Assembly: GCF_900168295.1 (NCBI RefSeq)
Contig: NZ_FVZL01000001.1
Location: 582,134-646,133 of the forward strand
From: Arthrobacter sp. P2b
Lineage (GTDB): Bacteria; Actinomycetota; Actinomycetes; Actinomycetales; Micrococcaceae
Reading direction: 5' to 3'
Length of the DNA: 64,000 nucleotides
A program made the translations under genes and the position numbers. Position 1 is the stretch's first letter, and each line of letters opens with the position of its first letter. Below the pieces are notes generated by a model. The model worked only from the letters and a program-made list of their open reading frames with translations. It was not told the origin of the DNA and searched no databases. Below, in pieces: positions 16,684 through 25,927 of this stretch.

Positions 16684-18942
16684 TTAGACGTCAGCGCCTT
16701 CAGCAGGTTCCGTGGTGTGGGCGCGCTCGGTCTCAGCCGCGCCTTCTTCCTCGGCTACCACCGGGGCGAGCGAGAGCTTTCCGCGGTCGTCAATCTTGGT
16801 GATTTCCACCTGGACCTTCTGGCCGACGGAGACCACGTCATCCACGTTGTCCACGCGCTTGCCGTTGGCCAGCTTGCGCAGTTCGGAGATGTGCAGGAGG
16901 CCGTCCTTGCCCGGGGTCAGCGACACGAAGGCACCGAAGGTGGTGGTCTTGACGACCGTACCCAGGTAACGCTCGCCGATTTCCGGGACCTGCGGGTTCG
17001 CGATGGCATTGATGGCGGAGCGTGCTGCGTCTGCAGACGGGCCGTCGGTGGCGCCAATGTAGACCGTGCCGTCGTCCTCGATGGAGATGTCGGCGCCGGT
17101 GTCTTCCTGGATCTGGTTGATCATCTTGCCCTTGGGGCCAATGACCTCGCCGATCTTGTCCACGGGGATCTTCACGGCGATGACGCGCGGTGCGAACTCG
17201 GAGAGCTCGTCCGGGGTGTCGATGGCCGAGTCCATGACCTCGAGGATGTGCAGGCGTGCTTCGCGGGCCTGCTTCAGGGCTGCTGCCAGCACCGAAGCGG
17301 GGATGCCGTCGAGCTTGGTGTCCAGCTGGATGGCCGTGACGAACTCGGAGGTACCGGCAACCTTGAAGTCCATGTCGCCGAAGGCGTCTTCGGCGCCAAG
17401 GATGTCAGTCAGTGCCGCGTAGCGGGTCTGGCCGTCCACCTGGTCGGAGACCAGGCCCATGGCAATACCGGCGACGGCGGCCTTCAGGGGCACACCGGCG
17501 TTCAGCATGGACAGGGTGGAGGCGCAGACAGAACCCATCGACGTCGAACCGTTGGAGCTGAGCGCCTCGGATACCTGGCGGATGGCGTACGGGAACTCCT
17601 CGCGGGACGGCAGGACCGGCACGAGGGCCCGCTCTGCCAGGGCACCGTGGCCGATTTCGCGGCGCTTGGGCGAGCCCACGCGGCCGGTCTCACCGGTGGA
17701 GTAGGGCGGGAAGTTGTAGTTGTGCATGTAGCGCTTGGTCTTGACCGGCGACAGCGAATCGATCTGCTGTTCCATCTTCAGCATGTTCAGCGTGGTGACA
17801 CCCATGATCTGGGTTTCGCCGCGCTCGAAGATGGCGGAGCCGTGGACGCGGGGCAGGACCTCAACCTCGGCGGTGAGCTGGCGGATGTCCGTCAGGCCGC
17901 GGCCGTCGATGCGGACCTGGTCCTTGAGGATGCGCTGGCGCACTACGTGCTTGGTGACCGAGCGGAATGCTGCGGACACTTCCTTGTCACGGCCTTCGAA
18001 CTGCTCGGCCAGGGCGGCGGAAACCTCGTCCTTCAGCGCGTCTGAAGCGTCATTGCGCTCCTGCTTGTCCGCGATCTGGAAGACAGCAGCCAGCTTTTCA
18101 GCGGCAGCTGACTCAACAGCGGCGTAGACGTCGTCCTCGTAGTCGAGGAAGACGGGGAACTCAACGGTGGGCTTGGCTGCACGGGCGGCCAGGTCGGCCT
18201 GCGCCTCGCACAGAGCCTTGATGAACGGCTTGGCAGCCTCGAGGCCCTCGGAGACAACCTCTTCGGTGGGGGCGGTGGCGCCCTGTTCCTTGATCAGGTT
18301 CCAGGAGTTGTCCGTCGCTTCAGCTTCGACCATCATGATGGCGACGTCGTCACCGGCGATGCGGCCGGCCACAACCATGTTGAAGACGGAGTTTTCCAGC
18401 TGGGAGTGCTTGGGGAAAGCAACCCACTGGGAGCCGTTTTCGTCAGCGACCAGGGCAACGCGGACGCCGCCGATGGGGCCGGAGAACGGCAGGCCGGACA
18501 GCTGGGTGGACATCGAGGAGGCGTTGATGGCCACAACGTCGTACAGCTCGTCCGGGTTGATCGCCAGGACGGTGACCACGATCTGGACCTCGTTGCGCAG
18601 GCCCTTGATGAAGGCGGGGCGCAGCGGGCGGTCCATGAGGCGGCAGGCCAGGATGGCTTCGGTGGACGGACGTCCTTCACGGCGGAAGAACGAGCCCGGG
18701 ATGCGGCCGGCAGCGTACATGCGCTCTTCGACGTCGACCGTCAGCGGGAAGAAGTCGAAGCCTTCACGCGGGTGCTTGCCGGCGGTGGTGGCGGACAGCA
18801 GTGCGGTGTCTTCGTCGATGTACACCATCGCTGCGCCGGCTGCCTGCTTGGCGAGGCGGCCGGTTTCGAAGCGGATTACACGCTTGCCAAAGCGGCCATT
18901 GTCAATGACTGCTTCTGAGAACTGGATTTCGGGACCCTCCAA
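16684..18942 (-). CDS. pnp: Polyribonucleotide nucleotidyltransferase (PNPase)
   Basis: Phosphorolytic 3'-5' exoribonuclease, trimeric. 752 residues: two RNase PH domains, then a KH domain ([21 protein letters not shown], split as [10 protein letters not shown] and [11 protein letters not shown]) and an S1 domain ([20 protein letters not shown]). The acidic tail [23 protein letters not shown] closes it. I chose the TTG at 18942 because GGAGGTGA then has proper spacing and the protein begins [10 protein letters not shown], the form I know from Arthrobacter; a GTG three codons earlier is immediately adjacent to GGAG. It follows rpsO and a structured leader. Confidence 0.97.
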   Translation of the reverse strand: MEGPEIQFSEAVIDNGRFGKRVIRFETGRLAKQAAGAAMVYIDEDTALLSATTAGKHPREGFDFFPLTVDVEERMYAAGRIPGSFFRREGRPSTEAILACRLMDRPLRPAFIKGLRNEVQIVVTVLAINPDELYDVVAINASSMSTQLSGLPFSGPIGGVRVALVADENGSQWVAFPKHSQLENSVFNMVVAGRIAGDDVAIMMVEAEATDNSWNLIKEQGATAPTEEVVSEGLEAAKPFIKALCEAQADLAARAAKPTVEFPVFLDYEDDVYAAVESAAAEKLAAVFQIADKQERNDASDALKDEVSAALAEQFEGRDKEVSAAFRSVTKHVVRQRILKDQVRIDGRGLTDIRQLTAEVEVLPRVHGSAIFERGETQIMGVTTLNMLKMEQQIDSLSPVKTKRYMHNYNFPPYSTGETGRVGSPKRREIGHGALAERALVPVLPSREEFPYAIRQVSEALSSNGSTSMGSVCASTLSMLNAGVPLKAAVAGIAMGLVSDQVDGQTRYAALTDILGAEDAFGDMDFKVAGTSEFVTAIQLDTKLDGIPASVLAAALKQAREARLHILEVMDSAIDTPDELSEFAPRVIAVKIPVDKIGEVIGPKGKMINQIQEDTGADISIEDDGTVYIGATDGPSADAARSAINAIANPQVPEIGERYLGTVVKTTTFGAFVSLTPGKDGLLHISELRKLANGKRVDNVDDVVSVGQKVQVEITKIDDRGKLSLAPVVAEEEGAAETERAHTTEPAEGADV

Positions 18943-18969
18943 GAGAGTCACCTCCGTTTCTTTCTTACG

Positions 18970-19115
18970 GAGTCCAGCCGCATCAACCCAGCCAGCATCT
19001 GTCTACTGGCCCTGCACCCGGTCATCGATCGAGACCCACGGGCCGGGGCTTCAGTCAACGAAGCCTTCCCGGGGATCACTACCGAGGACCGCGAATGCGT
19101 GATGCGGTTGATCCT
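18970..19115 (-). ncRNA. Structured pnp leader, Actino-pnp-like
   Basis: On the minus strand CCGCATCA (19100-19107) can pair with TGATGCGG (18978-18985), closing a domain of about 130 bases. Inside it GGCTTC and GAAGCC (19047-19052 and 19060-19065) form a hairpin flanked by CCGG pairs. Rfam describes an Actino-pnp element upstream of actinobacterial pnp genes; position and long-range pairing fit, but I could not run a covariance search. Confidence 0.5.
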
Positions 19116-19139
19116 CCTGTTTAGTTTTTATTTGAAGAA

Positions 19140-19170
19140 GGCGGCCCGTTCCGTGCCGGAAAGGGCCGCC
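19140..19170 (-). terminator. Hairpin after rpsO
   Basis: GGCGGCCC pairs with GGGCCGCC, and the inner TTCCG-GCA-CGGAA extends the stem; a weak T-rich tail follows (TTCTTCAAATAAAA). It lies 13 bases past the rpsO stop. It may end part of the rpsO transcript or act as a processing/stability hairpin between rpsO and pnp. Confidence 0.65.
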
Positions 19171-19182
19171 CCCGAAGTGCGA

Positions 19183-19452
19183 CTAGCGGCGCAGGCCGAG
19201 GCGCTCGATGAGCGAACGGTAGCGGGCGATGTCGGTCTTCTTGAGGTAGCTCAGCATGCGCTTGCGGCGACCAACCATGGCCAGCAGACCGCGCTGGGTG
19301 TGGTAGTCGTGCTTGTGCTCCTTCATGTGCTCAGTCAGATCCTTGATCCGCTGGGTCAGGACAGCAACCTGGACCTCGGGTGAACCCGTGTCGCCTTCGC
19401 CGGTTGCGTATTCCTTGATGATGGACTGCTTTACAGCGGCGTCAAGTGCCAC
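19183..19452 (-). CDS. rpsO: 30S ribosomal protein S15
   Basis: 89 residues, exact family length. Typical segments: [36 protein letters not shown] and [18 protein letters not shown]. It binds the 16S rRNA central domain. The start is GTG with TAGGAG 5 bases upstream. It is followed by a hairpin and then pnp, the classic rpsO-pnp pair. Confidence 0.98.
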   Translation of the reverse strand: MALDAAVKQSIIKEYATGEGDTGSPEVQVAVLTQRIKDLTEHMKEHKHDYHTQRGLLAMVGRRKRMLSYLKKTDIARYRSLIERLGLRR

Positions 19453-19669
19453 AATAACTCCTAGTAAATGTGCCGTGAGGGCCCAGGTCAGAAAATCACT
19501 GCCGGGTCTGCCGCCGCGGCATAACCCCGGAAGAACCGGGATGCCGTACGCAACAGGAACCAGCCGCCACGGACTGCAGCCGGATCCATCGTCCAGTTTA
19601 CCGGCCGCGGCCTAATGTTGTCGAAACAGGGCGCCGCCGGAGAGCCGCTGCGGGAAGACGGTGCCCCGG

Positions 19670-20929
19670 TCAGCCCTGGAGCCGGTCCCGGATGGCGGCC
19701 ATCCCGTGCAGCACTTCCTGGAAACTGGTGCTGAGGGGCGACAGGCCAATTCGGATGCCGCGCGGAGACCGGAAATCGGGGATGACGTCGTCGTCCCACA
19801 GCGCTGCAACCGTTGCCTTCGTAAATCCGGGGTGGTCCACGGTGATGTGGCTGCCCCGCTCCCCCGGATCGCGGGGCGTGGCCAGTTCAGCCCCCAGGGG
19901 TGCCAGCCATTCATCGAACACCTCGACGGCGAACCCCGTCAGTTGTACCGACTTCTTCCGGATGGCCGCCATGGACGCTTCCTCGATGAGGTCCAGGGTG
20001 CCGCGCATGGCCAGCATCCCGAAGATTGCGGGAGTGCCGCTCAGGAATCCCCTGATGCCCGCCGCAGGCTCATACCCGGCCGCCATCTCGAAGGCATCCT
20101 TCCGGCCCATCCAGCCCCAGATGGGCTGGTTGAGCGAGGTCAGGTGCCGCTGGTTGACGTAGGCAAACGCGGGCGAGCCCGGACCGCCGTTGAGGTACTT
20201 GTACGTGCAGCCGGCAGCAAAGTCCACGCCCGCGTCGTCCAGGTCGATCTTCACGGAGCCCGCGGAATGGCAAAGGTCCCACACCACCAGCGCGCCGGCG
20301 TCGTGCACGGCGGCAGTGATGCCCGGAAGGTCCGCCAGGTGGCCGGAGCGGTAGGCGATCTGGCTCAGGAGTACGACGGCGGTGCGCGGCCCCGTTGCGT
20401 CGCGCACCTGGTCAACGGTCACCCCTGCGGCGGGATCTGTTTCGATCCAGCGGAGCGTCAGGCCCTCCTCCAGGGCTATGCCTTCGACAAGGTAGCGGTC
20501 CGTGGGAAAGTTCTCGGTGTCCAGGACCAGTTCGTTGCGGTCCGGGTCTGCCACCGCCGCCAGTGCCGCGCGGATCATCTTGTACAGGACCACGGTGGTG
20601 GAGTCGGCAATGATGGTCTGCCCCGGGGCGGCACCCAGGACCGCCCGGCCCAGCTGGTCGCCGATGGCCTGCGGCAGCTCCAGCCACTCCTCGTCCCAGC
20701 CGCGGATCAGGCGCCCGCCCCAGCCGTCGCGGATAAACGCCCCGATGTCCTCGGGAGTCCGTTTCAGCGGACGTCCCAGGGAGTTGCCGTCCAGGTAGGA
20801 CAGCGGGGTGTCGGTGCCGATGAAGTGGGCACGGAACCGGGCCAGCGGATCCTGCCGGTCCAGCTCTGCGGCACGCTGCCGCAATGCATTGCCTGTTGCC
20901 GGGGAGGGATGTGCCTGCTCAATGCTCAT
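19670..20929 (-). CDS. kynU: Kynureninase
   Basis: PLP enzyme that cleaves kynurenine to anthranilate and alanine. 419 residues. The PLP lysine is K244 in FAAGCTYKYLNGGPGSPA; SYLDGNSLG near residue 44 and VVWDLCHSAG (PLP-binding D) are typical. The ATG overlaps the kynA stop (ATGA), giving translational coupling. No kynurenine formamidase gene is next to it. The pair kynA-kynU sits between ribF and rpsO, which are usually closer together in actinobacteria. Confidence 0.95.
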   Translation of the reverse strand: MSIEQAHPSPATGNALRQRAAELDRQDPLARFRAHFIGTDTPLSYLDGNSLGRPLKRTPEDIGAFIRDGWGGRLIRGWDEEWLELPQAIGDQLGRAVLGAAPGQTIIADSTTVVLYKMIRAALAAVADPDRNELVLDTENFPTDRYLVEGIALEEGLTLRWIETDPAAGVTVDQVRDATGPRTAVVLLSQIAYRSGHLADLPGITAAVHDAGALVVWDLCHSAGSVKIDLDDAGVDFAAGCTYKYLNGGPGSPAFAYVNQRHLTSLNQPIWGWMGRKDAFEMAAGYEPAAGIRGFLSGTPAIFGMLAMRGTLDLIEEASMAAIRKKSVQLTGFAVEVFDEWLAPLGAELATPRDPGERGSHITVDHPGFTKATVAALWDDDVIPDFRSPRGIRIGLSPLSTSFQEVLHGMAAIRDRLQG

Positions 20930-21780
20930 TGTCCGATCTCCGTCCTGACAGCGAATAATTCCGGGAAAAAAGTCAGTTCGAGGGCCTTTTGCAGGAAGGC
21001 TGCGCCGCTGGAGCCGCCGGTTCCGGATTTCATGCCGATGGTCCGCTGGACCGTCCGCAGGTGGCGGAAGCGCCACAGCTGGAAGTTGTCCTCAAGGTCA
21101 ACGAGCTCTTCGCAGGCTTCGTAGGCGCCCCAGTTGTCCGCGGCGTGCTCGTAGATGTGTTTGAAGAGCGGCACCAGTTCCGGGGTGAACTCGTGTGCCT
21201 TGGTGACGTCGCGTTCCAGGATGGCGGCGGGGACATCGAATCCCTGGCGGGCAAGGTAGGCGAGGAATTCGTCGTAGATGCTGGGCGCGGCGAGCAACTC
21301 CTCCAGCATGGCGTGCGCCTCGGGATCTGATTCGAAGACCGGAAGCATTTTGCGGTTCTTGTTGCCCAGCACAAATTCCACCGCGCGGTACTGGCTGGAC
21401 TGGAAACCGGACGAGTTGCCCAGGAAGCCGCGGAACTGTGAATACTCCGTGGGCGTCAGGGTGGCCAGCACGGACCACTGCTCCGTCAGTGTCTTCTGGA
21501 TGTGCTTGACCCGCGCGATGCCCTTCAGCGCCGAGCCGAGATCGTCCGCGCGAAGCCAGGCGGCAGCGCTCCGCAGCTCATGCAGCACGAGCTTCAGCCA
21601 CAGTTCCGTGGTCTGGTGCTGGATGATGAACAGGAGCTCGTCATGGTGTTCGGGCTTGCTGACGGGCTGCTGCGCGCTTAACAGGGTGGGCAGCTGAAGG
21701 TAGGAGGCGTAACTCATCCTCGAGCTGAAGTCACGGACGATGCCCTTGTCCAGCTTGCGGGTGTTCTTCTCAACGGACAC
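20926..21780 (-). CDS. kynA: Tryptophan 2,3-dioxygenase
   Basis: Haem enzyme opening the indole ring of tryptophan to N-formylkynurenine. 284 residues, typical of bacterial TDO. The distal-site segment FIIQHQTTELWLK contains H55; YSQFRGFLGNSSGFQSSQYR carries the substrate-carboxylate arginine; the haem-ligand histidine is probably in LWRFRHLRTVQRTIG. GTG start with AAGGAAAGG upstream, so this one does have a leader. It heads the kynAU operon. Confidence 0.96.
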   Translation of the reverse strand: MSVEKNTRKLDKGIVRDFSSRMSYASYLQLPTLLSAQQPVSKPEHHDELLFIIQHQTTELWLKLVLHELRSAAAWLRADDLGSALKGIARVKHIQKTLTEQWSVLATLTPTEYSQFRGFLGNSSGFQSSQYRAVEFVLGNKNRKMLPVFESDPEAHAMLEELLAAPSIYDEFLAYLARQGFDVPAAILERDVTKAHEFTPELVPLFKHIYEHAADNWGAYEACEELVDLEDNFQLWRFRHLRTVQRTIGMKSGTGGSSGAAFLQKALELTFFPELFAVRTEIGQ

Positions 21781-21870
21781 GTACTGCCTTTCCTTGCTGA
21801 CACCCCGGCAGGCCTGCCAAGGTGGCGTGGGTCTGAACCGGCGCCGTCCAGGTGGCAGGTCAGCGGCTCA

Positions 21871-22854
21871 TCAGCGCCTGGTCAGCAGATCATGCGCCTG
21901 GACAACGTCCAGCTTCATCTGGTCAACCAGGGCTTCAGGCCCACGGTAGGCCACCATGCCGCGGAGACGCTCCACAAATTCAACAATTACTGTCTGGCCG
22001 TACAGATCGAAGTCCTCAACGGCTTCCCTGGGCCGGTCGATGACGTGCGCCTCCACCTGCCTGCTGACGCCGTCGAACGTGGGGTTTGAGCCCACGGAGA
22101 TGGCGGCGGGCCAGCGTTTGCCGGCCTGGTCAACAAGCCAGCCGGCGTAAATACCGTCGGCTGGGATCAGCCCGCTCGAATCGGACGCGAGGTTCGCCGT
22201 GGGAAACCCCAGGGCGCGTCCCCGCGCGGCGCCGTGGACAACCTCGCCGCGCATCCGGTGCGGGCGGCCCAGCACGGCCGCGGCCGTGGTGACGTCGCCT
22301 TCCTGCAGGGCTTCCCTGACCCAGGTGGATGAGCAGCGGCGGTCCTTGCCGTCGTCGTCATGCAGTGGATAGCCCTCGGAGCCAAACTCGCTGATGACCT
22401 GCACCTCGAAGCCGAACTTCTGGCCGAGCATCTTCATGGTGTCCAAGTCGCCGGAGTTGCCCCGGCCGAAGCGGGCGTCGTGGCCGATCACCACATGGCT
22501 GGCGTGCAGGCAGTCCACCAGGTACTGCTCCACGAATTCCTCGGCCGTCAGGCTGGCCAGGTCCAGCGAATACTTCACCACCAGGACGGCGTCCAGGCCG
22601 AGTTCGCCCAGGGCCTCGAGTTTGTCGTCCAGGCCCATGATGAGCTGCGGCGCGGCTTCCGGGCGGTGGACCAGCGCGGGATGCGGGTCAAAGGTGACGG
22701 CAACCGCCCTGGCATGGGTGAGCCGGGCTGAGCGGATCAGCTGGGACAGCACCTGCTGGTGCCCGCGGTGAACGCCGTCGAAGTTCCCAAAGGTGACAAC
22801 AGATGGGCCGAAGTCCGCCGGGACTTCGGACGGATCGTTCCAGATGTAGACCAT
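21871..22854 (-). CDS. ribF: Bifunctional riboflavin kinase/FAD synthetase
   Basis: Makes FMN and FAD. 327 residues. N-terminal nucleotidyltransferase domain with TFGNFDGVHRGHQQVL near residues 25-40 and CSSTWVREAL; C-terminal flavokinase domain with GRALGFPTANLA and ADGIYAGW. I used the ATG at 22854, which has AAAGGCGAGG upstream; a GTG directly before it is possible. No FMN riboswitch is apparent. Two small membrane-protein genes and truB lie upstream on the same strand, so truB-ribF synteny is kept with two extra genes inserted. Confidence 0.96.
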   Translation of the reverse strand: MVYIWNDPSEVPADFGPSVVTFGNFDGVHRGHQQVLSQLIRSARLTHARAVAVTFDPHPALVHRPEAAPQLIMGLDDKLEALGELGLDAVLVVKYSLDLASLTAEEFVEQYLVDCLHASHVVIGHDARFGRGNSGDLDTMKMLGQKFGFEVQVISEFGSEGYPLHDDDGKDRRCSSTWVREALQEGDVTTAAAVLGRPHRMRGEVVHGAARGRALGFPTANLASDSSGLIPADGIYAGWLVDQAGKRWPAAISVGSNPTFDGVSRQVEAHVIDRPREAVEDFDLYGQTVIVEFVERLRGMVAYRGPEALVDQMKLDVVQAHDLLTRR

Positions 22855-22933
22855 CACCCTCGCCTTTAACTGCCTGCAAGCATCAACAATCCGCAGCCAT
22901 GCCGGCCGCGGAACTCTTCAAGGTTACCTGCAT

Positions 22934-23404
22934 TCACAGCGCGGTTTTCCCCTGCGATGGCCTGCGCCGGTACAGCCACACCAATCCGAGAATCGGGAGC
23001 AGCAGGGGGACGAAGCCGTAGCCGCGGCCAAAGAGGGACCACACGGTTTCGTGCGGGAACGCCACGGAGTCGAACACGCTCAGGGCACCCACCACCAGTA
23101 CGCCCACGAGTTCCACCAGCACGGCGGCGAGGGACACCTTGAACCAGGTGCTGCCTGCCTTGGCAAGGGAGACCGTGGCCACGACGTAGACCAGGGCGGC
23201 GAAGGCGGAGAGCAGGTATGCCAGCGGCGCCTCGGAGAACTTGGTGAGGATCTGGTAGCCGGCGCGTGCCGAGGCCGAGATGGCGAAGACGGCGTACACC
23301 GCGATCAGCAGGCGCCCGGGACCGGTGTTGCGGGTGTTCCGGGCGGGGGCGTCACCGAGGGCGGTGCGCGGGTGCTGCTCTTTCACGTTGTGTGCTTCTT
23401 CCAC
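22934..23404 (-). CDS. Four-helix membrane protein, unknown function
   Basis: 156 residues. After a polar N-terminus of about 30 residues there are four hydrophobic segments (LLIAVYAVFAISA, LAYLLSAFAALVYVVATVSL, VSLAAVLVELVGVLVVGAL, GFVPLLLPILGLVWLY). A charged RRRPSQGK tail probably faces the cytoplasm. No recognised catalytic motif. It starts one base after the stop of the preceding membrane-protein gene; the two probably work together. Confidence 0.72.
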   Translation of the reverse strand: MEEAHNVKEQHPRTALGDAPARNTRNTGPGRLLIAVYAVFAISASARAGYQILTKFSEAPLAYLLSAFAALVYVVATVSLAKAGSTWFKVSLAAVLVELVGVLVVGALSVFDSVAFPHETVWSLFGRGYGFVPLLLPILGLVWLYRRRPSQGKTAL

Positions 23405-23405
23405 T

Positions 23406-23759
23406 TCAGTACCAGATCTGGTTCATGCGGGCGGCCATCACCAGGGCGGTAACGCCGACGGCGGCCAGGACGAAATTGCTCCACCGCGTCCGTTCCAGGA
23501 TGGACCAGTAGACGGCGGCCGGGGGCAGGAGCATGGCGGTGGCAAGGTAGCCCCAGAATTCCCAGGCTTCACCGGCGATGGGTTCACCGGCGATGACGCG
23601 GATGATGGAACCCACAAGGTAGACCACCAGGGCGACTTCGACGGCCGCCACCGACAGGATGGTGATGTCGTTGGGCGCCTTCTTAAGGATGCCCGCCGCC
23701 AGGCAGATCCCGGTGGACACCAGACCCACCACCAGGATGATGTAGAAATAGGCGTCCAT
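23406..23759 (-). CDS. Small integral membrane protein, unknown function
   Basis: 117 residues with four hydrophobic segments (YFYIILVVGLVSTGICLAAGI, ILSVAAVEVALVVYLVGSII, GYLATAMLLPPAAVYWSIL, NFVLAAVGVTALVMAA). The single-EWxxW-type stretch SILERTRWSNFVLA is a conserved feature of such actinobacterial proteins as far as I recall. Its ATG directly abuts the truB stop (TAGATG), so it is co-translated with truB. Confidence 0.72.
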   Translation of the reverse strand: MDAYFYIILVVGLVSTGICLAAGILKKAPNDITILSVAAVEVALVVYLVGSIIRVIAGEPIAGEAWEFWGYLATAMLLPPAAVYWSILERTRWSNFVLAAVGVTALVMAARMNQIWY

Positions 23760-24698
23760 CTAAGCTTCCCCGGCGTTGGTGACCGCTGGGCTGCCGTTGC
23801 CGGGTGCGAAGACCAGGACGGGTTTGGCGTAGCTTCCGGCGTCCGCCAGGAGGGCCACCAGGCTTCCGTCGGGCGCAAAGGCGGCGGCCGGATGGTCGGC
23901 GGTGGCTGCCGCTGGACTTCCCGGGGCTGCGCCGGCGGCAATGCGCCGGCCAAAGGAAATCTCCGTTGTTTCCTCGGGGGTGAGCTCGCGGTTGGGCATC
24001 AGCGCCCGGGCCGCCTGGGACATGTCCAGGACGTTGAGTTCCTCGGCAAGCTGTTCGAGGGTGCGGGCCTGCTCCAGCGAGTACGGGCCGACATGCGTAC
24101 GGCGGAGCGCGGTGAGGTGGCCGCCTACGCCCAGGGCGTTGCCCAGGTCCCGGGCCAGGGCACGGATGTAGGTTCCGGAGGAGCATTCCACCGTGACATC
24201 AACGTCGACGAACCCGGCTGCTTCATCCCGGCGGATGCCGTGCACCTCAAACCGGTGGATGGTGACGGGGCGGGCGGCGAGCTTAACATCCTCTCCGGAC
24301 CGGACCCGCGCATAGGCGCGCTCGCCGTTGACCTTGATGGCGCTGACGCTGCTGGGCACCTGCTGGATTTCGCCTGTAAGGGCGGCGACGCCGTCGTGGA
24401 TTGCCTGCTCTCCCACGGCGGCGGTGGGGGCCGTGGCAATCACTTCACCCTCGGCGTCGTCCGTCACCGTGGACTGGCCCAGGCGGATGGTGGCTGTGTA
24501 GGTCTTGGAGGTGCCCACGATGTAGGTGAGCAGGCGGGTGGCTTTGTTGATGCCGACCACCAGCACTCCGGTGGCCATCGGATCCAGGGTCCCTGCGTGC
24601 CCCACTTTCCGGGTACCTGCGAGGCGCCGCATCCGGCCAACCACATCATGGCTGGTCCATCCCTGCGGCTTGTCCACTATCACCAGTCCAGAAAGCAC
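23760..24698 (-). CDS. truB: tRNA pseudouridine-55 synthase
   Basis: Isomerises U55 of tRNA to pseudouridine. 312 residues. Catalytic aspartate D39 lies in GHAGTLDPMATGVL; the opening GLVIVDKPQGWTSHDVV is characteristic. The start is GTG, exactly 7 bases after a perfect TATACT, so the transcript is predicted leaderless. The open frame extends further upstream but without family similarity. A divergent aminotransferase gene shares the 61-base promoter region. Confidence 0.96.
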   Translation of the reverse strand: MLSGLVIVDKPQGWTSHDVVGRMRRLAGTRKVGHAGTLDPMATGVLVVGINKATRLLTYIVGTSKTYTATIRLGQSTVTDDAEGEVIATAPTAAVGEQAIHDGVAALTGEIQQVPSSVSAIKVNGERAYARVRSGEDVKLAARPVTIHRFEVHGIRRDEAAGFVDVDVTVECSSGTYIRALARDLGNALGVGGHLTALRRTHVGPYSLEQARTLEQLAEELNVLDMSQAARALMPNRELTPEETTEISFGRRIAAGAAPGSPAAATADHPAAAFAPDGSLVALLADAGSYAKPVLVFAPGNGSPAVTNAGEA

Positions 24699-24759
24699 GC
24701 CTCCCAGTATATCGGCGCTGGTGGGGCCGCCCGCGCACCCGCCGGTTAGGATGGCAGGC
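24699..24759. promoter_or_regulatory. Back-to-back leaderless promoters (truB / aminotransferase)
   Basis: Minus strand TATACT at 24706-24711 with 7 bases to the truB GTG. Plus strand TAGGAT at 24747-24752 with 7 bases to the aminotransferase ATG. The two -10 elements are 35 bases apart, so the two -35 regions must overlap the opposite promoter. Confidence 0.65.
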
Positions 24760-25920
24760 ATGCCTGAGCTTGCCGCCCATGTCCGCGACGTGCCCGTCAA
24801 CCAGATCCGCGAGATCACCGAGGCTGCATGGCGGACCCCCGGTGCACTGGTCCTCAGCATCGGGGAACCGGGGTTCCCGCTCCCCCGCCACGTCCTGGAG
24901 GCCGGCATGGCCTGCCTGGACAGGGACGAGACCAACTACACCCCCAACGCCGGCATCCCTGCCCTGCGCGAAGCCTTTGCGGCGAGGTTCCGCGAGGAGC
25001 AGGGATGCGACGTCGGCGCGGACCGGGTGTACGTGGTGGCCGGCGCGCAGCAGGGCCTGCACCTGGCCATGAGCCTGCTGCTCTCCCCCGGCGACGAGAT
25101 CCTGATCCCCAACCCGGGCTATCCCACGTTCGCCATGACCGGCAGGCTCCTGAACGCCGTCCCCGTGGGCTACCCGCTGTACCCGGAGAACGGCTTCCAG
25201 CCCAGGCCGGAAGACCTTGAGGCCCTCATCACGGACCGGACCAGGGCCCTGGTCCTGAACTCGCCGTCCAACCCGCTGGGCGCGGTCCTGGGCGGGGACC
25301 TGACCCGGGAGCTGATGGACCTGGCCCGCCGGCACGATCTGTGGGTGATTTCAGATGAATGCTACGAAGCCTTTACCTACGATGTGCCGCACATCAGCCC
25401 GGCAAGGTTCGACGGCGGGACGCCGGGTGAAGCGCGCGTCTTCACCTCCCTGACGCTGTCCAAGACCTACGGCCTCACCGGCCTTCGGATCGGCGCGCTG
25501 GTCTGCCCGCCCGGGCTGAAGCAGAAGATGGACAACGTGATGGAGTCGATCGTTTCCTGCGTGGCGGCGCCGTCGCAGTATGCCGCGCTCGCGGCCCTCA
25601 CCGGCCCCCAGGACTACGTGCAGCACGCCTCCGGGCACTACAGGGAGAACCGGGACGCTGCCTCTGCCGTCCTCGATTCCCTGGGGATTCCGTACCTGCA
25701 GGCCCAGGGTGCGTTCTACCTGTGGGCTGACGTCTCCCACGCCAGCGGCGGCGATGTGCGGAGCTGGGTGCGCCGCTTCCTGGCGGACTCGGGTGTTGCG
25801 CTGGCGCCCGGTACCGCATTCGGATCCATCGGTGAAGGTTGGGTCCGGGTTGCGCTGTGCGGGCGGAAAGAGGACCTGCTGGAGGGCCTCTCCCGGTTGC
25901 CGGTGCGGAAGCCCAACTAA
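24760..25920 (+). CDS. PLP-dependent aminotransferase, class I/II
   Basis: 386 residues, fold type I. The PLP lysine is K235 in SLTLSKTYGLTGLRIG; NPGYPTFAMTG, LNSPSNPLGAV and VISDECYEAFTYD supply the usual cofactor contacts; the substrate-carboxylate arginine is in GWVRVALCG. Amino-acid specificity cannot be read. I chose the ATG with TAGGAT 7 bases upstream rather than the much longer open frame, which overlaps truB. Convergent with the thioredoxin gene with a gap of 7 bases. Confidence 0.9.
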   Translation: MPELAAHVRDVPVNQIREITEAAWRTPGALVLSIGEPGFPLPRHVLEAGMACLDRDETNYTPNAGIPALREAFAARFREEQGCDVGADRVYVVAGAQQGLHLAMSLLLSPGDEILIPNPGYPTFAMTGRLLNAVPVGYPLYPENGFQPRPEDLEALITDRTRALVLNSPSNPLGAVLGGDLTRELMDLARRHDLWVISDECYEAFTYDVPHISPARFDGGTPGEARVFTSLTLSKTYGLTGLRIGALVCPPGLKQKMDNVMESIVSCVAAPSQYAALAALTGPQDYVQHASGHYRENRDAASAVLDSLGIPYLQAQGAFYLWADVSHASGGDVRSWVRRFLADSGVALAPGTAFGSIGEGWVRVALCGRKEDLLEGLSRLPVRKPN

Positions 25921-25927
25921 AACCGGG

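Noticed and set aside
16246..18045. 599-codon plus-strand frame across the M16 peptidase and pnp
   Set aside because: Antisense shadow of pnp; no start signal, no recognisable domain.
22855..22933. FMN riboswitch ahead of ribF
   Set aside because: The gap to the upstream membrane-protein gene is 79 bases and lacks the conserved RFN motifs.
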